From Actinomycetota bacterium (GTDB taxonomy: Bacteria > Actinomycetota > Aquicultoria > Subteraquimicrobiales > UBA9087), in contig DNCG01000067.1 in NCBI GenBank assembly GCA_003491635.1, positions 5,053 through 14,850 of the forward strand: a stretch of 9,798 nt of DNA, written 5' to 3'. Under the pieces are notes generated by a model that was not told where the DNA came from, searched no databases, and was given only the letters and a program-made list of their open reading frames with translations. The position numbers and the translations under genes were made by a program. The stretch's first letter is position 1; each line of letters starts with the position of its first letter. Shown one piece after another: positions 5,937-9,798 of this stretch.

Positions 5937-5966
5937 CTTTCTCATTTTCGCGCGAAAGTAAGAAAG
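5937..5966. promoter_or_regulatory. 30-base palindrome upstream of the pan operon, candidate operator
   Basis: The two 15-base arms, CTTTCTCATTTTCGC and GCGAAAGTAAGAAAG, match in 13 of 15 positions about a CGC/GCG centre. The site lies 48-77 bases before the start codon of the first pan gene, the usual place for a repressor site or an mRNA leader hairpin. As RNA on the minus strand one of the two mismatches becomes a G-U pair. A shorter inverted pair, TTTGC and GCAAA, follows at 5972-5994. No regulator can be named. Confidence 0.4.
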
Positions 5967-6011
5967 ATTAATTTGCTACGCTTTAGTCTGCAAATAACAA
6001 ATCTTTAACTA

Positions 6012-6060
6012 GGGCAACAAAAAAATCTTCTGAGAACCAGAAGATTTTTGCCCATTTTTT
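6012..6060. terminator. Strong bidirectional intrinsic terminator hairpin
   Basis: The core stem ATCTTCTG-AGAAC-CAGAAGAT (6025-6045) is flanked by an A run on the left and a T run on the right. On the plus strand the stem extends through AAAAA/TTTTT and GGGC/GCCC and is followed by ATTTTTT. On the minus strand the core stem is followed directly by a run of T residues (6025-6019). No gene precedes it on the plus strand. On the minus strand it stands about 130 bases before the first pan gene, so it may end transcription arriving from the right (the hyp-eamA operon before the IS inserted) or act as an attenuator of the pan operon. Confidence 0.8.
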
Positions 6061-6269
6061 CTGAGCTTACCATCTTCCGTCTCAGTCTCTTCGCCCACCT
6101 TCGGTGAGGTCTCCAAGATCCAAGCGGACCTGTGGCCAGCTAAAGCACGAAATCTAAGACATGTGCATTGATTTACCTAAAATTACCACAAGAAATCTAT
6201 AAAAACAATAGAAAACGTTTTTGAGCGAAGGTGATGTCCTAAAATTCCTGTAAAAACAGGGAGGCCGAA
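6061..6269 (-). other. Gene-free leader-like region upstream of the pan terminator
   Basis: I find no ORF here. Read on the minus strand it has a hairpin CTCACC-GAA-GGTGGG near 6092-6106, a segment GATCTTGG (6120-6113) able to pair with GGAAGAT (6078-6072), and a pair CTGAG/CTCAG (6085-6061) enclosing that second segment. GGAAGAT could instead pair with the first arm of the terminator. Further right the sequence is A+T rich without visible structure, until a small perfect palindrome CCTGT-AAAA-ACAGG at 6247-6260 just outside the IS end. A riboswitch or attenuator is possible; I recognise no known class. Confidence 0.35.
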
Positions 6270-6331
6270 TTGCCTCACCAAAAAAGTACTCCAAATCGAA
6301 TCGTTGCCTCAAATAAAAAAGTACTTGAAAT
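6270..6331 (+). repeat. Left IS end: two tandem transposase-site-like repeats
   Basis: Copy one is 6270-6296 and copy two 6304-6331, 34 bases apart. Both read TTGCCTCA, a short spacer, a run of A, GTACT, two bases and AAAT. They are inverted relative to the pair at 7594-7657. The transposase ribosome binding site follows about 55 bases later. Confidence 0.75.
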
Positions 6332-6398
6332 AGATTGGAAGTTTTGGTTGTCTCCTCTAGATTAAGAGAAGATCATCTAAGAAAAGGAGGCAGCGAGA

Positions 6399-7652
6399 GT
6401 GGGGCTAACGATGAAGGAGAAAAAGGTAGTGACAAGAGAGGTCAGCAAAAGATACAAGAAGGCAAGAAAAGGAGAAAAGAGACTCATCCTTGACGAGTTT
6501 GTCTCTCTTACCGGCTACAACCGGTCCTATGCAGCGAGGATTTTAAGAAAAGAGCCTAAGATGGCAAACAATCTAACGAAGAAGCGCAGATTAAAGAGGA
6601 GAATATATGGAGAGGAGGTGTTCCTTGCTCTAAAGAAGATCTGGAGTGTCTCTGATTTTATCTGTGGGAAAAGGCTTCAGCTCTTTCTTCCTGAGCTCAC
6701 CTCCCGCCTTGAGAGATTTGGAGAAATAAAGATCGAAGATGAGGTGAGAGGAAAGCTCCTTGTGATCAGCCCGGCCACGATCGACAGATTGCTTGCATGT
6801 GAGAGAAGAAAGATTCAACTCAAAGGAAGATCGACGACAAAACCAGGCACTCTCCTTAAGAATCAAGTACCCATTAGGACCTTTTCTGATTGGGACGAGA
6901 AAAAACCAGGATTTGTTGAGATTGATTTGGTTTCTCATGATGGAGGAAATCCAAAAGGAGACTTTATCCAGACTCTTGATGTAACCGATGTCTTCTCTTG
7001 TTGGACAGAAACAAAAGCAGTCAAAAACAAGGCTCAGAGGTGGGTATTCGAGGCTCTTAAAGAGGAAGGAGAAAGATTTCCCTTCCCTATCTTAGGAATC
7101 GACTCAGACAACGGATCTGAGTTTATCAACAACCACCTCTTAAGATTCTGTCAGAACGAGAAGATCACCTTTACCAGATCACGAGCTTACAGAAAAAACG
7201 ATAACTGTTTTGTCGAGCAGAAGAACTATTCAGTGGTAAGAAGGGCTGTTGGTTACCTGAGACATGATACTGATGAAGAACTCCAAGTGCTAAATGAGCT
7301 CTACAATCATCTTAGGCTCTACACCAACTTCTTTCAGCCAACAATGAAGCTTATTGAGAAGGAAAGAGTAGGAAGCAGGGTGAAAAAGAAGTATGATCAG
7401 GCAAAAACACCTTATCAGAGGGTTATGCTCTCAGGAGATGTTCCAGAAAAGAACAAGAAAAAGCTTAAGATGGAATATGCTACACTGAACCCAGCAGAAC
7501 TAAAAAGAAAGGTTACTATGTTGCAAAACAAGCTGATTAAGCTGGCAACCCTAAAACAACAACTAAAAAGACAGAGGCAGGAAGAAGACAAAGATTTCGA
7601 GTACATTTCTGATGAGGCAACGAATCCTCATTTCGAGTACATTTTTACATGA
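6399..7652 (+). CDS. Integrase-core DDE transposase
   Basis: The 417-residue protein has a basic N-terminal helical region with a helix-turn-helix-like stretch (FVSLTGYNRSYAARILR, about residues 34-50), then an rve-type RNase H fold catalytic core. The catalytic triad is D176 in FVEIDLVSH, D237 in GIDSDNGSEF and E273 in NDNCFVEQKN, with 35 residues between D237 and E273. The C-terminal third is basic and coiled-coil-like, rich in Lys, Arg and Gln. The start is GTG at 6399, supported by AGGAGG eight bases upstream; an ATG at 6411 is the alternative. The last ~20 codons run through both right-end repeats, so FEYI appears twice, and the stop TGA lies inside the terminal TGAGGCAA. No frameshift or internal stop is present, so the gene looks functional. 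Confidence 0.88.
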   Translation: MGLTMKEKKVVTREVSKRYKKARKGEKRLILDEFVSLTGYNRSYAARILRKEPKMANNLTKKRRLKRRIYGEEVFLALKKIWSVSDFICGKRLQLFLPELTSRLERFGEIKIEDEVRGKLLVISPATIDRLLACERRKIQLKGRSTTKPGTLLKNQVPIRTFSDWDEKKPGFVEIDLVSHDGGNPKGDFIQTLDVTDVFSCWTETKAVKNKAQRWVFEALKEEGERFPFPILGIDSDNGSEFINNHLLRFCQNEKITFTRSRAYRKNDNCFVEQKNYSVVRRAVGYLRHDTDEELQVLNELYNHLRLYTNFFQPTMKLIEKERVGSRVKKKYDQAKTPYQRVMLSGDVPEKNKKKLKMEYATLNPAELKRKVTMLQNKLIKLATLKQQLKRQRQEEDKDFEYISDEATNPHFEYIFT

Positions 7653-7657
7653 GGCAA
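7594..7657 (-). repeat. Right IS end: two tandem transposase-site-like repeats
   Basis: Copies at 7594-7620 and 7630-7657, 37 bases apart, each read ATTTCGAGTACA, a T-rich spacer and TGAGGCAA. They are the inverted counterparts of the left-end pair. Both copies are translated as the transposase C-terminus, and the outer one contains its stop codon. Confidence 0.75.
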
Positions 7658-7664
7658 CAGGCGC

Positions 7665-7704
7665 CCCTCGCTATGTGCTACGGGGTCCCGCAGCGAAGCG
7701 AGGG
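7665..7704. repeat. Hairpin-forming inverted repeat between the IS and eamA
   Basis: CCCTCGCT at 7665-7672 and AGCGAGGG at 7697-7704 are perfect inverted copies, with a further CGGGG/TCCCG pair nested inside. There is no T run on either side, so it is a poor terminator by itself. It lies just after the eamA stop codon and just outside the IS end. It could be a small palindromic repeat or a mRNA-end hairpin. Confidence 0.45.
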
Positions 7705-7712
7705 ACGTAAAT

Positions 7713-8645
7713 TTATACACTCCGAGGCACTCTTCCCCTTGCTGCGATGTTGAAACCCGCTAGAAGAATTAGCAGTCCTCCGATAAGTGTTAAAATCCCC
7801 GGCACTTCTCCTAGAAATATGAGAGCGAAGACAATGGCGCTCAATGGGTCGAAATAGGCGAGAACACCCGCCTGTTGTGCCTTGATGTCCTTGAGCCCGC
7901 TCAGGTAGAGGAAAGCGGCCAGGGCGGTGTGAACCACCCCCAGGATGACGAGAAGAACCCAGGCAGTTGAGCTTATTTCCGAATGACTGAGAAAAAGAAA
8001 AGGGCTTAAAAGAAGGACCCCGATGAGGTCTTCGTAGAACATCATGGTCAGGATGGGCAGATGTTGAAGGAGAACCTTGGAGGCGATGACCAGGAGCCCG
8101 TAGCTTATGGCCGATCCCAGGGCACAAACTATTCCGGCCAGGTATGAGCCTCCCAGAGCGAAGCCGAAAGGGGAGACGATCAGGGCCACACCCAGCATAG
8201 AAAGTGTTAGGGAGAGGAGGGTCGCTCTCTCCAGAATTTCTCCTAGAAAGAGCGAGGCGAAGAGGGCGATGAAGATTGGGGCAGTATAGGTGAGCAGGAC
8301 AGCATTGGCTATGGTGGTTAGTTTCAGGGCGTAGAAGAAGAGAACCCAGTTCAAAGTGAGACCGATGCCGCAGAAGAGGAGCAGTCCCCGGTGCCCCCGG
8401 ACCCTCAACTGCTTTGCCTTTCCCTTTGCCAGGATTAAGACGAGGACGGTGATGGCGGCGAAGAGGATGCGCCAGGAGACTATCGCCGGAGCGGAAAGCG
8501 GTATTTTTCGAACGAAGATGCCGAGGGATCCCCAGATCACCGCGGCGCAGACGATCTTGAGGTAGCCGACTCTGATCGAGTTCAAAATCTGCCTGGAACG
8601 TATAAATCTACGTTCCTTGTTGCTGGGGTTGGCGGAAGAACCCAA
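7713..8645 (-). CDS. EamA/DMT-superfamily transporter
   Basis: The 310-residue protein has ten strongly hydrophobic segments starting near residue 29, arranged as two EamA repeats. Repeat one ends with YTAPIFIALFASLFLGE (120-136) and repeat two with YFDPLSAIVFALIFLGE (264-280), the paired signature of drug/metabolite exporters in the inner membrane. The substrate cannot be read from sequence. The TTG start at 8645-8643 lies one base after the hypE stop, with AAGGA inside the hypE end, suggesting translational coupling. The ~27 residues before the first helix are unusually long and their codons contain a perfect 8-base inverted repeat, so an in-frame TTG at 8585-8583 (residue 21) is a second possible start. 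No functional link to hydrogenase maturation is evident. Confidence 0.88.
   Translation of the reverse strand: MGSSANPSNKERRFIRSRQILNSIRVGYLKIVCAAVIWGSLGIFVRKIPLSAPAIVSWRILFAAITVLVLILAKGKAKQLRVRGHRGLLLFCGIGLTLNWVLFFYALKLTTIANAVLLTYTAPIFIALFASLFLGEILERATLLSLTLSMLGVALIVSPFGFALGGSYLAGIVCALGSAISYGLLVIASKVLLQHLPILTMMFYEDLIGVLLLSPFLFLSHSEISSTAWVLLVILGVVHTALAAFLYLSGLKDIKAQQAGVLAYFDPLSAIVFALIFLGEVPGILTLIGGLLILLAGFNIAARGRVPRSV
8595..8616. promoter_or_regulatory. Perfect inverted repeat within the 5' end of eamA
   Basis: GGAACGTA and TACGTTCC flank a six-base spacer. The repeat spans roughly codons 11-17 of eamA if the TTG at 8645 is used, or lies just upstream of the alternative TTG at 8585. It could be an operator, an mRNA hairpin limiting translation, or chance. 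Confidence 0.3.
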
Positions 8646-8646
8646 A

Positions 8647-9654
8647 TCAACAGATCCTTGGCAGTTGTTCTCCCACGAGCATGTCCAGAATCCTCGTGGC
8701 CCCGATAACCGTTTTGACCATCACTTTACCCCTTGGTTCATCTACAACTTCGCCTATTACGGTGGCATCTTTTCCGTATTTGTTCCCCCGCATGACCGCG
8801 ACGAGCTTTTCGGCGTCCTTGGGGGCAACGATGGCCACCAATTTACCCTCGTTGGCGATGTGGAAGGGATCGTAGCCCAGCATCTCGCAGGCGCCTAGAA
8901 CTTCCTCTTTGATGGGCACCAGCTGTTCCTCGACGACGATTCCGACCCGCGACTGGTCGGCGAATTCGTTCAGGGTGCTGGCCAGCCCCCCTCTGGTTGG
9001 GTCCCTTAGGCATCTGATCTTCTTGCTTGCCTTGAGCATCTCGGCAACGAGTTGGTTTAAGGGGGCGCAGTCGCTGGTGAGCGTGGTCTTGAACTTCAGG
9101 CCCTCGCGGTGACTCATGACGGCAATTCCATGGTCCCCGATGGTCCCGGAGAGTATCACTTTGTCCCCTGGTTTGGCGTTTGAGCCCGAGATGTCCACAT
9201 CGTCTGGAATGATACCCACCCCGGCGGTGTTTATGAAGAGCTTGTCTGCTCCACCCTTCTCCACGACTTTGGTATCCCCCGTGACGACTGCGACACCAGC
9301 TTCCTTCGCCGCTTCTGCCATGGACTTGAGGATGCCTTCGAGTTCAGTGAAGGAGAGACCCTCCTCCACGATGAAGGCGGCGCTGATATATTTTGGGATG
9401 GCACCGCTCATGACCAGGTCATTGACCGTTCCACAGATTGCGAGTTTGCCGATGTCTCCCCCCGGGAAGAAGAGCGGGTCGACCACATAGGTGTCGGTGG
9501 TGAAGGCGACCTTTGCGTTCCCCAGATCGAGGGCGGCCATGTCGTCGAGTTTGGCCAGGATGGGGTTGTTGAATTTTTTTAAGAAAAGCTGTTTGATCAG
9601 GTCGTGCATCAATTTACCGCCGCTACCGTGGGCAAGCAGTATCTTGTCTTCCAT
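8647..9654 (-). CDS. hypE: [NiFe]-hydrogenase maturation protein HypE (carbamoyl dehydratase)
   Basis: HypE accepts a carbamoyl group from HypF on its C-terminal cysteine and dehydrates it with ATP to a thiocyanate, the source of the CN ligands of the hydrogenase iron; it works with HypF and the HypC-HypD complex in the cytoplasm. From the ATG at 9654-9652 it is 335 residues. It shows the N-terminal HGSGGK (9-14), DPLFFPGGDIGKLAICGT (59-76), VTGDTKVV, RDPTRGG (217-223), ANEGKL and the essential C-terminal PRIC ending in C335. I prefer this start because GAGGTG lies nine bases upstream and the product matches family N-termini; an in-frame ATG at 9678 would add eight residues from inside a repeat. 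It is followed by eamA after one base and preceded by probable hypD. Confidence 0.96.
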   Translation of the reverse strand: MEDKILLAHGSGGKLMHDLIKQLFLKKFNNPILAKLDDMAALDLGNAKVAFTTDTYVVDPLFFPGGDIGKLAICGTVNDLVMSGAIPKYISAAFIVEEGLSFTELEGILKSMAEAAKEAGVAVVTGDTKVVEKGGADKLFINTAGVGIIPDDVDISGSNAKPGDKVILSGTIGDHGIAVMSHREGLKFKTTLTSDCAPLNQLVAEMLKASKKIRCLRDPTRGGLASTLNEFADQSRVGIVVEEQLVPIKEEVLGACEMLGYDPFHIANEGKLVAIVAPKDAEKLVAVMRGNKYGKDATVIGEVVDEPRGKVMVKTVIGATRILDMLVGEQLPRIC

Positions 9655-9670
9655 TTCCTTTCTCACCTCA

Positions 9671-9694
9671 TTAGCCATTGGCTATTAGCTGAAG
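9671..9694. repeat. Short-word repeat before hypE
   Basis: TTAGCCATTGGCTATTAGC contains the palindrome TAGCCA-T-TGGCTA at 9672-9684, followed by TGAAG. It has the same AGC-word style as the clusters at 3680-3760 and 2732-2816. It overlaps the upstream in-frame ATG at 9678, which is one reason to doubt that start for hypE. Confidence 0.45.
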
Positions 9695-9748
9695 AATACA
9701 GGGTAACGGGTAAAAGGGTTTTTCCTTATATCCCATGTAACTATGTTT

Positions 9749-9798
9749 CTATGGCTCTACGTCCCCAATTATTCCGCCGTATCTGTAGTAAGCGGCGC
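9749..9798 (-). CDS. hypD: Probable C-terminal end of HypD (partial, cut by window edge)
   Basis: Only 15 sense codons and TAG at 9751-9749 are visible: AAYYRYGGIIGDVEP. HypD proteins, the Fe-S scaffold on which the Fe(CN)2CO unit is built with HypC, often end in an aromatic stretch of the YYRYG kind after their last cysteine motif. HypD commonly precedes HypE in hyp operons, and the strand and spacing (about 95 bases) fit. The evidence is short, so the identity rests mostly on context. Confidence 0.5.
   Translation of the reverse strand, partial: AAYYRYGGIIGDVEP

Larger units (their letters stand above)
6270..7657 (+). mobile_element. Insertion sequence with integrase-type D,D(35)E transposase and doubled end repeats
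   Basis: The element is about 1,388 bases, bounded by TTGCCTCA at 6270 and its complement TGAGGCAA ending at 7657. Each end carries two tandem copies of a ~27-base motif, TTGCCTCA-N3-A5-N-GTACT-N2-AAAT, in inverted orientation between the ends. A single full transposase gene fills most of it. The flanks do not show a convincing target duplication: bases to the left read GAGGCCGAA, to the right CAGGCGCC. The exact outer bases could therefore be off by a few. It appears complete. The family is an integrase-core (rve) type, near IS481 or the unclassified ISNCY groups; I cannot place it more exactly. Confidence 0.75.

Noticed and set aside
6247..6269. Possible target-site duplication around the IS (CAGGGAGGCC on the left, CAGGCGCC on the right).
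   Set aside because: The similarity is partial and the left copy is not adjacent to the inferred end, so it does not form a proper direct repeat.
7678..8127. A 149-codon minus-strand frame within eamA.
   Set aside because: Out-of-frame shadow of the transporter gene, rich in Ser, Arg, Pro and His with no recognisable domain.
1..9798. CRISPR array, complete tRNA or rRNA gene, phage genes or toxin-antitoxin pairs.
   Set aside because: No regularly spaced direct repeats of CRISPR length, no tRNA cloverleaf and no recognisable proteins of these classes were found in any frame I read.

Overview
The window is bacterial. It carries a pantothenate (vitamin B5) operon with a bacterial-type panB/panC/panD set, the end of a [NiFe]-hydrogenase maturation (hyp) operon, a DMT-type transporter, two insertion-sequence transposases and several kinds of intergenic repeat. 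Strong Shine-Dalgarno sites (AGGAGG type) are common and TTG/GTG starts are used. The hyp genes suggest an anaerobic or H2-metabolising bacterium. The sequence alone does not let me name a phylum.

Layout, left to right. (1) 13-534, minus: a four-helix membrane protein with two identically spaced CX2CX6C clusters, preceded by a possible 11-residue leader ORF. (2) 673-1983, plus: a chimeric reading frame in which the first ~58 residues of a GT2 glycosyltransferase run in frame into the C-terminal two thirds of an IS1634-like (IS4 superfamily) transposase. Both halves look broken. (3) 5889-2057, minus: the pathway genes in the order DUF2520/Rossmann oxidoreductase (candidate ketopantoate reductase, PanG type), panB, panC, panD. 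PanB makes ketopantoate, the oxidoreductase would reduce it to pantoate, PanD makes beta-alanine, and PanC joins the two into pantothenate, so a full four-step route from ketoisovalerate and aspartate is present. Unusually, all three gaps inside this gene set are 250-380 bases long and are filled with palindromes and short repeats. (4) 5890-6269: leader region with a near-perfect 30-base palindrome, a strong bidirectional terminator hairpin, and upstream segments able to pair in alternative ways. (5) 6270-7657: an apparently intact IS with a D,D(35)E integrase-type transposase and two tandem binding-site-like repeats at each end. (6) 7713-9798, minus: eamA transporter, hypE, and the last 15 codons of what looks like hypD.

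Base composition is mosaic. The pan block and the IS beside it are visibly A+T richer than the GT2/IS1634 block on the left and the eamA/hypE block on the right. With transposase genes on both flanks, the pan block may have arrived or been moved as a unit. The most useful second looks are the leader of the pan operon, the repeat-filled gaps, the twin-cysteine membrane protein and the GT2-transposase fusion.
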